From positions 39,902 to 103,901 of the forward strand of contig DASTMP010000270.1 in NCBI GenBank assembly GCA_035714085.1: a stretch of 64,000 nt of DNA, in the 5' to 3' direction. The notes below the pieces were generated by a model that had not been told where the DNA came from, did no database searches, and worked only from the letters and a program-made list of their open reading frames with translations. Positions 46,397 to 55,438 of this stretch are shown here, piece after piece (the first letter of the stretch is position 1; the number at the start of each line of letters is the position of its first letter). Made by a program: the position numbers and the translations under genes. Source of the stretch: JAJVID01 sp035714085 (GTDB lineage Bacteria > Acidobacteriota > Blastocatellia > RBC074).

Positions 46397-46425
46397 ATTG
46401 TACGCTGTGGACAGTTCGTCCGCAA
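46397..46425 (-). promoter_or_regulatory. Probable sigma70 promoter of the parvulin operon
   Basis: On the minus strand TTGCGG (46425-46420) is followed after exactly 17 bases by TACAAT (46402-46397), five of six matching the -10 consensus. The predicted start of transcription near 46390 is about 38 bases before the PrsA-like ATG. The site lies just past the 3' end of mfd. Seen by inspection only. Confidence 0.5.
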
Positions 46426-46439
46426 GCTATTGCGATACG

Positions 46440-49400
46440 CTACTGCTCGCGGCGCTGCAGCCGATTCATAATTTCGCCGAGCGCAGTGAAGACCCTGTCA
46501 GCCAACAAATCGTCGCCGGCGCCATCCAGCTTAATTTTCAAGACGCCGGTCGGGCTGAAGCTCGCCGATTTGTTTTCGCCCAGGAGCTTGAGCAGGCTTT
46601 CGGGTTCGACGCGCGCCTTTTCGCCGAGCTTGATGGCGAGGCCTTCGCCCAGACGGTCGATCGAAATGATTCCCAGACGTTCGGCCTCGCGCCTCACGCG
46701 GGCGTAACTGAAAAGATTCTCCACCGGCATTGGCAGCCGTCCGTAGCGGTCAGCGACTTCTTCGCTAATGCGGTTCAACTCTTCGTCCGAGCGCGCCGAG
46801 GCGATGCGTTTATAAGTGCGCAACCGCTGGCTCATGTCGGCTATGTAATCGTCTGGGATGCGCGTGTCTATGCCCAGATTCAACTGGGCGCCCGTCTCCT
46901 CCACAATCTCCTCGCCTCGCAGCTCCTGAACGGTGCGTTCGAGCATCTGCGTGTAAAGATCGAAGCCGATGGCGTCGATGTGGCCCGATTGCTGGCCGCC
47001 GAGCAGATTACCCGCGCCGCGCAGCTCCAGGTCGAGCGCGGCGATGCGGAAACCAGCGCCCAGATCGGAGAATTCGCGTATCGCGGCCAATCGCTTTCGG
47101 GCGATCGGCGACAGCTCCTGATCGGAGGGGATGAGCAGGTAGGCGTAAGCGCGGCGGTTCGAGCGCCCGACGCGCCCGCGCAGTTGATAGAGCTGCGACA
47201 GTCCGTAAGCGTCCGCCCGATTGATGACGATCGTGTTGGCGCGCGGAATGTCGATGCCATTCTCGATGATCGTCGTGGCGATCAGCACGTCATACTTGTA
47301 ATCGACGAAATCGAGCACGGCCTGCTCCATCTCTTTTTCGCCCATCTGGCCGTGAGCGACGATGATCCGCGCCTGCGGAACGATGCGGCGGATCAGGTCG
47401 GCCACCGCGACGATGGATTCGACGCGGTTGTGAACGAAGAAGACCTGCCCCTGACGCTGTAGCTCCTGCTCGATCGCGCTGCGGATGATGTTTTCGGCGA
47501 ACGGCGCGACGTTGGTCTGGATCGCCAGCCGGTCGCGCGGCGGCGTTTCGATGATCGACATGTCGCGCATTCCGAGCAGTGACATATTGAGCGTGCGCGG
47601 GATCGGCGTCGCGCTCATCGTCAAGACGTCCACGCGCTTCTTCATCCGCTTCAAACGCTCTTTGTGCGCAACCCCGAAGCGCTGCTCTTCATCAACGATT
47701 ACCAGGCCGAGGTCCTTGAAGGCCACGTCGCGCGACAATACGCGATGCGTGCCGATCAAAATGTCCACCGCGCCCGCTTCGATCGCGTCGACGACCTCCT
47801 TCTGTTCCTTCGGCGAGCGAAAGCGCGAGAGCAGCTCGATGCGGGCGGGGAAGGCGGCGAAGCGCGAGCGAAAGGTCTGATAGTGCTGATAGGAAAGCAC
47901 CGTCGTCGGCGCGAGCACGGCGACCTGTTTGCCGTCCATGATGGACTTGAACGCGGCGCGCATCGCGACTTCGGTCTTGCCGTAGCCGACGTCACCGCAG
48001 AGCAGACGATCCATGGGCGTCAACTGCTCCATGTCGCCCTTCACGTCGGCGATGGCGGCGCCCTGGTCGGGCGTCAGCTCATAGGGAAAAGCCGATTCAA
48101 ACTCCTGCTGCCAGGGCGTGTCGCCGCTGAAGGCGTAGCCTTTGACCAGCTTCCGCTCGGCGTAAAGTTTCAATAACTCCTCGGCCATGTCGCGCATCGC
48201 GCGTTTTGCGCGAGCTTTCGTCTTCTGCCACGCGATTCCTCCCAACCGATCCAGCGACGGCGTATGCGTCTCGCCGCTGGAATATTTCTGGACCAGGTCG
48301 AGCCGTTCGACCGGCGCGTAAAGCTTCGCGCCGTCGGCGTATGTCAACAGCATGAACTCGCGCTTGCCCTTGCCGTCGTTCTTGGCCTGCTCGCCGATCA
48401 TCCTGGCGTAGATTTCAGCCGAAGTTTCAGGGCCGGATGTGTCCAACTGAATCAGCCCCTGGAACTGGCCTATGCCATGGTCGATGTGCACGACGTAATC
48501 GCCGATCTTCAGGTCGCGAAAATCGGAGAGGAAGGCGGCGGCGTGTGATCGCTTCGTTTTCGCGGGCCTCTCGGCGTGGGCGCCATGAACGGCCTCGTCG
48601 AAGATGTCGCCTTCGGTGTAAATGGAGAGGGCCGATTGCGGCAGAGCGAACCCGGCGGAGAGGTCGCCGACAGTGACGCTAGCCGCGCCCAGCGCGTCAT
48701 ATTCGTTGAGCGCCTTGCCGATGCGGTCGGCGACGCCGCTGCTGGGCAGAACGAGGATCGTTTGATAGCCCGAGGCCGACTGCCGCTTGAGTTCGGCGGC
48801 GAGTTCGCCGAAACGTCCATGCCACCGGCGCACGGCGCGCGATGGTATCTCGATTTCCAGCGTCTTCGATTCGGGCGGGAATAGGAATAACGGCGCCGAC
48901 GGTTCGCGGTTGATGAACGCAGCCAGGTTCGTAGTTCCGCCTGTAATCGGCGCCGACGCAGGATCCGAGTCGCTCCGGCTGAAGCCGGGACTACGAACGA
49001 CGTTCACATCCTCAGTCACCAGCTCTTCCTCGAAAGCAAGCGCAGCGCCCCCCAATAGCCGCAACTCGGCGCGCTGGAACTTGTCGACCGAAGCGCGCAA
49101 CTCGTCCGGAGTCAGGAACAGTTTATCCGGATCGAGCGCCAGCTCGTCCACCGCCTCCGCCCGTTCGTAACCGCGCTGCAATTCTTCGAGAGTGGATCGG
49201 ACCTGTTTCTCGACCTCGGCCGGTTCGTCAACCACGAGCGTGGCGCCGTGAAGATAATCGAAGACCGAAGCGGTCAACGGGCGCGCAAGCGGCATCAGGT
49301 ATTCCCAGCCCCGAAACTCTTCGCCCTCGTCGGCGAAAGCCGTGCGATCCCGCAGCGCTCGCTCATACCGCTCATCGCCCCAGCGCTCGCGCGCCAGCTT

Positions 49401-50180
49401 CGCCCAACGCCGGAAATCGGCCGCGTTGGCGCGCTCGTCGCGCATCGGCGTGATCAGCGTCTCTTCGACCCCGCGGATCGAGCGCTGAGTCTCGGGGTCG
49501 AATTCGCGGATGGAATCAATTTCGTCGCCGAAAAATTCGACGCGGACCGGATTGGTCATGCGCCCGTCATCGCCAAGTGTCCCGTTCGGCGAATAGAAAT
49601 CGAGAATCCCTCCGCGCGAAGAGAATTCGCCGACGCTCCCGATCGGGTCCGAGCGAACGTACCCGACCGAAAACAGATGCTCGATCAGATAATCAAGAGG
49701 CAGCTCCTCCCCGACGCGCAAAGCGACGGTCGCCTGTTTGATCTCTTCGACCGCGACGAACCGCCGCATCAACGACCGGGCGGTGAGCATCACGATGTCG
49801 CCCGCTCCGGCGGCCAAACGCCACAAGGCAAGAGCGCGCCGCTCGAGGATTTCAGCGTGCGGCGAAGCGCCGCTGTATGGATCGGATTCGGAGGCCGGCA
49901 GAATGAAGATCTCGTTTTCACACTCCGCCCGGCCGTTGAGTTGGCAGTAGAAAAACCGAAGGTCTCGTTCGAGGTCTTCCAGGTCGCTGTCTCTCAGGCT
50001 GACCACTGCGAGGCGGCGACCGACGGCGCGTTGCAGCGCGACGAGCGTCAAAGCCTTCGCCCCGCTGGCCAATCCCGCGATGCGGAGCAGACGCCTCCCG
50101 GCGCGCGCCTCGGCCACGAGTCGCTGAAAATTTTCATTCTCTTCAAGTCGCTGAAAGAGAGCAGACACTACAAACTCCAA
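46440..50180 (-). CDS. mfd: Transcription-repair coupling factor
   Basis: A 1246-residue Mfd. The UvrB-like N-terminal domain, the RNA polymerase-binding domain (D-Y-V-V-H-I-D-H-G-I-G-Q-F near residue 558), the helicase core (L-C-G-D-V-G-Y-G-K-T-E-V-A near 725, V-D-E-E-Q-R-F-G near 827, then R-G-R-V-G-R-S near 1005) and TRCF C-terminal region are all present. It removes stalled RNA polymerase and recruits UvrA. A short palindrome (48927-48998) sits inside the gene and encodes about 24 residues near residue 395-420 that look like an insert. The end lies near the parvulin operon promoter. Confidence 0.96.
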   Translation of the reverse strand: MEFVVSALFQRLEENENFQRLVAEARAGRRLLRIAGLASGAKALTLVALQRAVGRRLAVVSLRDSDLEDLERDLRFFYCQLNGRAECENEIFILPASESDPYSGASPHAEILERRALALWRLAAGAGDIVMLTARSLMRRFVAVEEIKQATVALRVGEELPLDYLIEHLFSVGYVRSDPIGSVGEFSSRGGILDFYSPNGTLGDDGRMTNPVRVEFFGDEIDSIREFDPETQRSIRGVEETLITPMRDERANAADFRRWAKLARERWGDERYERALRDRTAFADEGEEFRGWEYLMPLARPLTASVFDYLHGATLVVDEPAEVEKQVRSTLEELQRGYERAEAVDELALDPDKLFLTPDELRASVDKFQRAELRLLGGAALAFEEELVTEDVNVVRSPGFSRSDSDPASAPITGGTTNLAAFINREPSAPLFLFPPESKTLEIEIPSRAVRRWHGRFGELAAELKRQSASGYQTILVLPSSGVADRIGKALNEYDALGAASVTVGDLSAGFALPQSALSIYTEGDIFDEAVHGAHAERPAKTKRSHAAAFLSDFRDLKIGDYVVHIDHGIGQFQGLIQLDTSGPETSAEIYARMIGEQAKNDGKGKREFMLLTYADGAKLYAPVERLDLVQKYSSGETHTPSLDRLGGIAWQKTKARAKRAMRDMAEELLKLYAERKLVKGYAFSGDTPWQQEFESAFPYELTPDQGAAIADVKGDMEQLTPMDRLLCGDVGYGKTEVAMRAAFKSIMDGKQVAVLAPTTVLSYQHYQTFRSRFAAFPARIELLSRFRSPKEQKEVVDAIEAGAVDILIGTHRVLSRDVAFKDLGLVIVDEEQRFGVAHKERLKRMKKRVDVLTMSATPIPRTLNMSLLGMRDMSIIETPPRDRLAIQTNVAPFAENIIRSAIEQELQRQGQVFFVHNRVESIVAVADLIRRIVPQARIIVAHGQMGEKEMEQAVLDFVDYKYDVLIATTIIENGIDIPRANTIVINRADAYGLSQLYQLRGRVGRSNRRAYAYLLIPSDQELSPIARKRLAAIREFSDLGAGFRIAALDLELRGAGNLLGGQQSGHIDAIGFDLYTQMLERTVQELRGEEIVEETGAQLNLGIDTRIPDDYIADMSQRLRTYKRIASARSDEELNRISEEVADRYGRLPMPVENLFSYARVRREAERLGIISIDRLGEGLAIKLGEKARVEPESLLKLLGENKSASFSPTGVLKIKLDGAGDDLLADRVFTALGEIMNRLQRREQ
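48927..48998. repeat. Intragenic palindrome in mfd
   Basis: gttcgtagttccg (48927-48939) pairs with cgggactacgaac (48986-48998) with one mismatch; the inner part holds cggctgaagccg. In frame it encodes F-S-R-S-D-S-D-P-A-S-A-P-I-T-G-G-T-T-N within mfd. Similar tagtcccggcttcagccg-type palindromes are, in my recollection, common between genes in acidobacteria; this is a statement from memory. Confidence 0.75.
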
Positions 50181-50191
50181 ACGCTAAGGCT

Positions 50192-50292
50192 TTGCCACAG
50201 AGATACAGAGACACAGAGGGAAAATAATTAAAGATCTATCGAGGCGCTTTTTTTATCTTCATCATCTCTGTGGCTCTGTGGCTCTGTGGCAA
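50192..50292. repeat. Hairpin element, word gccacagag
   Basis: Left arm ttgccacagagatacagaga-type words (50192-50219), right arm ctctgtggctctgtggctct-type words ending at 50292. It lies between mfd and hldE2 and supplies the last residues (C-H-R-A-T-E-P-Q-R) and stop of hldE2. Same word as the element at 2878. Confidence 0.8.
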
Positions 50293-50762
50293 TTCAACCG
50301 CACAATCCGTTCGATCAGATCGGTGGTCGAACAGCCCTCGACAAAAGGCAAACTCAATACTTCTCCGCCGGCCGCCTCGACCTCGTCGCGTCCGACGATC
50401 CGGTCGAGGCCCCAATCACCGCCCTTAACCAACACGTCGGGCAGCAGCGCGGCTATTACTTCACGCGGCGTAGACTCGTCGAAGATCGTCACGTAATCGA
50501 CGCAGCCCAGGGCGGCCATCACTTCGGCGCGTTCGTTCTGATCGAGGATCGGGCGCGTCTCGCCTTTCAACTCGCGCACCGAACGGTCGCTATTGAGCGC
50601 GACTATCAGCGCGTCTCCGAGCCGCCGCGCCTCTTGAAGGTATCTTATGTGCCCGGGGTGAAGCAGGTCGAAGCACCCGTTGGTGAAAACTACACGACGC
50701 CCCTGGCGCCCCAGACGCTCACGTTCCCTCAGTAATCGGTCAAGAGAGAGGATCTTCGCCAT
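50262..50762 (-). CDS. hldE2: Heptose 1-phosphate adenylyltransferase (HldE C-terminal type)
   Basis: A 166-residue protein of the cytidylyltransferase fold with F-T-N-G-C-F-D-L-L-H-P-G-H near residue 21 and G-C-S-T-T-D-L-I near 150, typical of RfaE2/HldC. It activates D-glycero-beta-D-manno-heptose 1-phosphate with ATP for LPS core synthesis. The kinase half of HldE is not fused and not seen. The ATG at 50760-50762 starts the homology. The final residues C-H-R-A-T-E-P-Q-R and stop are read from the hairpin at 50192-50292. Gene symbol by function; it may be named hldC. Confidence 0.85.
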   Translation of the reverse strand: MAKILSLDRLLRERERLGRQGRRVVFTNGCFDLLHPGHIRYLQEARRLGDALIVALNSDRSVRELKGETRPILDQNERAEVMAALGCVDYVTIFDESTPREVIAALLPDVLVKGGDWGLDRIVGRDEVEAAGGEVLSLPFVEGCSTTDLIERIVRLNCHRATEPQR

Positions 50763-50838
50763 AGCCGGTTCGAGCAACCATCTTAACAAGCGGTCATCTT
50801 AGATGAATCGCCGCCGCCGCCACAAGCGTATCATTTCC

Positions 50839-50867
50839 TTGACAGAGCAAAATACGATTGTTAACCT
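50839..50867 (+). promoter_or_regulatory. Promoter of the rpmH-rnpA block
   Basis: TTGACA (50839-50844) is followed by a 17-base spacer and TAACCT (50862-50867), preceded by TGT as an extended -10 (TGn). Predicted transcription start is near 50875, leaving a leader of about 95 bases that contains the dyad repeats. Based on inspection. Confidence 0.5.
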
Positions 50868-50877
50868 CATCCTTTTC

Positions 50878-50946
50878 ATATAGCAGTGCTATATCAACTT
50901 TAGGATTCATATAGCAGTGCTATTAGCAGTGCTATATCAACTTTAG
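50878..50946 (+). repeat. Three dyad repeats in the rpmH leader
   Basis: ATATAGCAgTGCTATAT at 50878-50894 is a perfect 17-base dyad; near copies lie at 50909-50923 and 50924-50937. The longer unit tagcagtgctatatcaactt (with ttag following) occurs in the first and third copies. They stand between the promoter and rpmH and could be an operator, an RNA structure or an expanded repeat. Confidence 0.8.
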
Positions 50947-50968
50947 AAGCGTCACAAGGAGCGTCACA

Positions 50969-51112
50969 ATGAAGCGAACTTTTCAACCGAACAACCGCCG
51001 TCGCGCCAAAACACATGGGTTTCGTGAGCGCATGAGCACGAAGGGCGGCCGCCTCGTTCTCAAGCGCCGCCGCGCGAAAGGGCGCAAAAGGCTGACGCCG
51101 AGCCATTACTGA
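50969..51112 (+). CDS. rpmH: Ribosomal protein bL34
   Basis: A 47-residue, highly basic protein: M-K-R-T-F-Q-P-N-N-R-R-R-A-K-T-H-G-F, then R-M-S-T-K-G-G-R-L-V-L-K-R-R-R-A-K-G-R and a short tail. This is bL34 of the large ribosomal subunit. The start has an AAGGAG site seven or eight bases upstream. The stop codon overlaps the rnpA start by one base (TGATG). Its place before rnpA is conserved across bacteria, although dnaA, usually on the other side, is not here. Confidence 0.96.
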   Translation: MKRTFQPNNRRRAKTHGFRERMSTKGGRLVLKRRRAKGRKRLTPSHY

Positions 51113-51471
51113 TGCAAACGTTGCGCAACAGCCAGCAATTTCGCAGGGTTTATGAGCAAGGTCACAAAATTCATACTCCCTTCTTTTCGGCTTTCTTTCT
51201 GAGGAACGACGCCGGCGAGCGAAGATATGGAATCACCGTCACGCGGAAAATAGGCGGCGCCGTGGTTCGCAATCGCTGCAAAAGAAGGCTCCGAGAGATC
51301 GTGAAGAAGCATGAAATTTGCCCTTCCTATCCTGGCGGTTTCGATCTGGTGCTCAACGTCAAACCGGAGTTGGCGGAAGCTGATTTCAACCGGCTTGAAG
51401 AGTCATTCGCGCGCATGATGAGAAGGTTCTGTTATGAAATGGATCGCAGTTCATCTGCTGAAATTTTATAA
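51112..51471 (+). CDS. rnpA: Ribonuclease P protein component
   Basis: A 119-residue RnpA with the conserved R-N-R-C-K-R-R-L-R-E helix near residue 53 and the earlier F-x-R-V-Y-E-Q-G-H segment. It helps RNase P RNA bind precursor tRNA. Its ATG overlaps the rpmH stop, and its 3' end overlaps yidD by 38 bases in another frame, so the three are probably translated together. Confidence 0.95.
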   Translation: MQTLRNSQQFRRVYEQGHKIHTPFFSAFFLRNDAGERRYGITVTRKIGGAVVRNRCKRRLREIVKKHEICPSYPGGFDLVLNVKPELAEADFNRLEESFARMMRRFCYEMDRSSSAEIL

Positions 51472-51643
51472 ATACGTCGTCTCCCCAATGCTCCCTCCCG
51501 CTTGCCGATTTACGCCGACCTGTTCAGAGTATACTGTTGAAGCGATCGGCAGGTATGGGATCATAAAGGGCGCATGGCTCGGGGTGAAACGATTATCACG
51601 CTGCCATCCCTTCAGCGACGGCGGCTATGACCCGGTTCGTTAA
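51434..51643 (+). CDS. yidD: YidD membrane protein insertion efficiency factor
   Basis: A 69-residue YidD. The family core L-L-P-P-A-C-R-F-T-P-T-C-S-E-Y-T-V-E-A-I and the later R-C-H-P-F-S-D-G-G-Y-D-P-V are both visible. It is a small amphipathic membrane-associated protein that aids YidC-dependent insertion. The ATG at 51434 lies inside rnpA. yidC follows 68 bases on. Confidence 0.94.
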   Translation: MKWIAVHLLKFYKYVVSPMLPPACRFTPTCSEYTVEAIGRYGIIKGAWLGVKRLSRCHPFSDGGYDPVR

Positions 51644-51711
51644 GACTTCATTGAAGCGCACGTAGAGCGCGCGATTTCTTGTCACTTCAAATTCGCGGTT
51701 CGAGTTTATAG

Positions 51712-53523
<1,812 letters not shown>

Positions 53524-53525
53524 TT

Positions 53526-53993
53526 ATGACACGGGAAAATTTCGAAGGGTTGAAAAATAAAGTCGAAAGCTTCGTGAAAGATTTGATCGACAAATCGTCG
53601 CTCGATCTGAGAGTCGAAGTTAGCGAACCGGAGCCGAACAACATTGAGGTAATGTTCCATGGATTCGACCTGCCGCTGTTGTTAGGACATAACGCGGAAT
53701 TGCTCGACGCGCTGCAGTACATTGCCCGCCGGGCCTTCGCCGACGCTGTCGCGGCGGGAGCGCAGATCGATTTCGACGCCAATGGATATCGTGACGCGCG
53801 TAAGCAGGAGCTAGAGATCATGGCTCACAAAGCAGCGGAGAAAGTAAAAGTGACTAAAACTCCTTTCGTGTTCGATCCGATGAACGCTCAGGATCGCCGG
53901 ATTATTCACACGGCCCTGGTCGATTTCCAGGGAATCAGGACGGAGAGCGAAGGAGACGGGCAAATGAGAAGAGTGAAAGTTCTTCCCGCCTGA
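53526..53993 (+). CDS. khpB: KhpB/Jag RNA-binding protein (KH-R3H)
   Basis: A 155-residue protein. The KH part has L-G-H-N-A-E-L-L-D-A-L-Q-Y-I near residue 58 (the usual G-K-x-G loop is altered). The R3H domain appears as R-D-A-R-K-Q-E-L-E, then D-R-R-I-I-H-T-A-L near 128. The Jag N-terminal domain is missing, so this is the short form. In Gram-positives KhpA/B bind many RNAs and affect division. It starts two bases after yidC. Confidence 0.88.
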   Translation: MTRENFEGLKNKVESFVKDLIDKSSLDLRVEVSEPEPNNIEVMFHGFDLPLLLGHNAELLDALQYIARRAFADAVAAGAQIDFDANGYRDARKQELEIMAHKAAEKVKVTKTPFVFDPMNAQDRRIIHTALVDFQGIRTESEGDGQMRRVKVLPA

Positions 53994-54058
53994 AAAACGT
54001 CTGAAGCTTTCCTTCCTATTTTCTCTCCGAAGGCGCCGCCTATTCACCGCAGCTTTCA

Positions 54059-55435
54059 ATGTCTTCGCAGCGATCCAAAACGATTACGGCCATCGCCACG
54101 CCACAAGGCTACGGGGGCATCGGCGTCGTCCGGATCAGTGGAGAGCAATCGGCCGACCTCGCCCGCCGATTGCTGCGCAACGGAGATCTAGCGAAATTCG
54201 ATCCCAATCAGGCGTCGTTTCATCATTTGATCAATCCCGAAACCGGCGCGATGATCGATGAGGCGATCATCACCTTCTTCAAAGCGCCTCACTCATTCAC
54301 CGGCGAAGATGTGATCGAAATAGCTTGCCACGGAAGCCCGGTAGTACTGTCGGAAATTCTCCGGCTGCTGACCTCATTCGGAGTCGAACTTGCGCAGCCT
54401 GGCGAATTCAGCATGCGCGCGTTCCTGAATCAGCGCATGGACCTGACTCAGGCCGAGGCGATCAAAGACCTCATTCACGCTCAAACAACGCATCAGGCTC
54501 GAGTCGCCGCCAGGCAGTTGAGGGGCGAAATCTCGAAGCGGCTGCAGCCGATAAAAGAGGGGCTGGTCGAGATGATCGTTCACTTAGAATCATCGGTCGA
54601 ATTCGTCGAAGACGATCTCGACCCGTTGAACATCGGAGCATTCCTCTCACGCATAGATCAGTTCATCGAACGCCTCGGCGCGATGGCTACCAGTTACCGC
54701 CTGGGAAAGCTGATTCGATCTGGAATTAAACTCGCTTTGATCGGGCGCCCGAACGTCGGCAAATCGTCTCTCTTCAACGCTCTGCTCGGAAGGGAGAGAG
54801 CGATCGTCACTCATCTGCCCGGCACCACACGCGACACGTTGAACGAATCGTTCGTCATTAATGGCGTCCCCGTCGACTTGATAGACACTGCTGGAATCCG
54901 AGAGACCAACGACATCGTCGAACAGATCGGGGTCGAAAGAACTAAGACCGCGATCAGCGAGGCCGACATGATCATCGCCGTGGTCGAATCGACCTCGCCC
55001 CTTCCTCAGGAGGAAATTGATTTGTTCAATCAGTTCCCCGTCGGTCTATACGCCATCAACAAATGCGATCTGGGAGTCGCGCTTTCTGAGGAAGCGATAA
55101 GCAAATTGTCCGGCGGCGATCGCGTCGTAAAAATCTCGGCGCTCACCGGCGAGGGGATCGATGATCTGCGGCGGGCGATCCACCGACTAATAGTCATCGA
55201 AGCTCAAACCACTAGTGAAGATGCTATAATTACGAACGAGCGTCACTACTCCGCGCTGGAATATGCGCTGGCGGCTTTGCGCCATGCCAGGCAGGATCTG
55301 GCCGCAGGATTTACAGAAGAAGTGGCGCTTGCGAATTTGCATCAGGCGCTGCGCAGCCTCGGAATCATAACCGGAGAGACGCTAATCACGGACATCATCA
55401 ATCAGATCTTCTCGACGTTCTGCATCGGAAAGTAG
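54059..55435 (+). CDS. mnmE: tRNA modification GTPase MnmE
   Basis: A 458-residue MnmE. The N-terminal folate-binding part starts I-T-A-I-A-T-P-Q-G-Y-G-G-I-G-V-V-R-I-S-G. The G domain shows G-R-P-N-V-G-K-S-S-L near residue 228 and D-T-A-G-I-R near 275. The C-terminus C-I-G-K is the catalytic Cys motif. With MnmG it makes the 5-carboxymethylaminomethyl group on U34 of tRNAs. It is separated by 3 bases from mnmG. Confidence 0.96.
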   Translation: MSSQRSKTITAIATPQGYGGIGVVRISGEQSADLARRLLRNGDLAKFDPNQASFHHLINPETGAMIDEAIITFFKAPHSFTGEDVIEIACHGSPVVLSEILRLLTSFGVELAQPGEFSMRAFLNQRMDLTQAEAIKDLIHAQTTHQARVAARQLRGEISKRLQPIKEGLVEMIVHLESSVEFVEDDLDPLNIGAFLSRIDQFIERLGAMATSYRLGKLIRSGIKLALIGRPNVGKSSLFNALLGRERAIVTHLPGTTRDTLNESFVINGVPVDLIDTAGIRETNDIVEQIGVERTKTAISEADMIIAVVESTSPLPQEEIDLFNQFPVGLYAINKCDLGVALSEEAISKLSGGDRVVKISALTGEGIDDLRRAIHRLIVIEAQTTSEDAIITNERHYSALEYALAALRHARQDLAAGFTEEVALANLHQALRSLGIITGETLITDIINQIFSTFCIGK

Positions 55436-55438
55436 CGC

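Noticed and set aside
46116..47462. A 448-codon frame opposite the mfd/PrsA region.
   Set aside because: It is antisense to two strongly supported genes and lacks any family signal.
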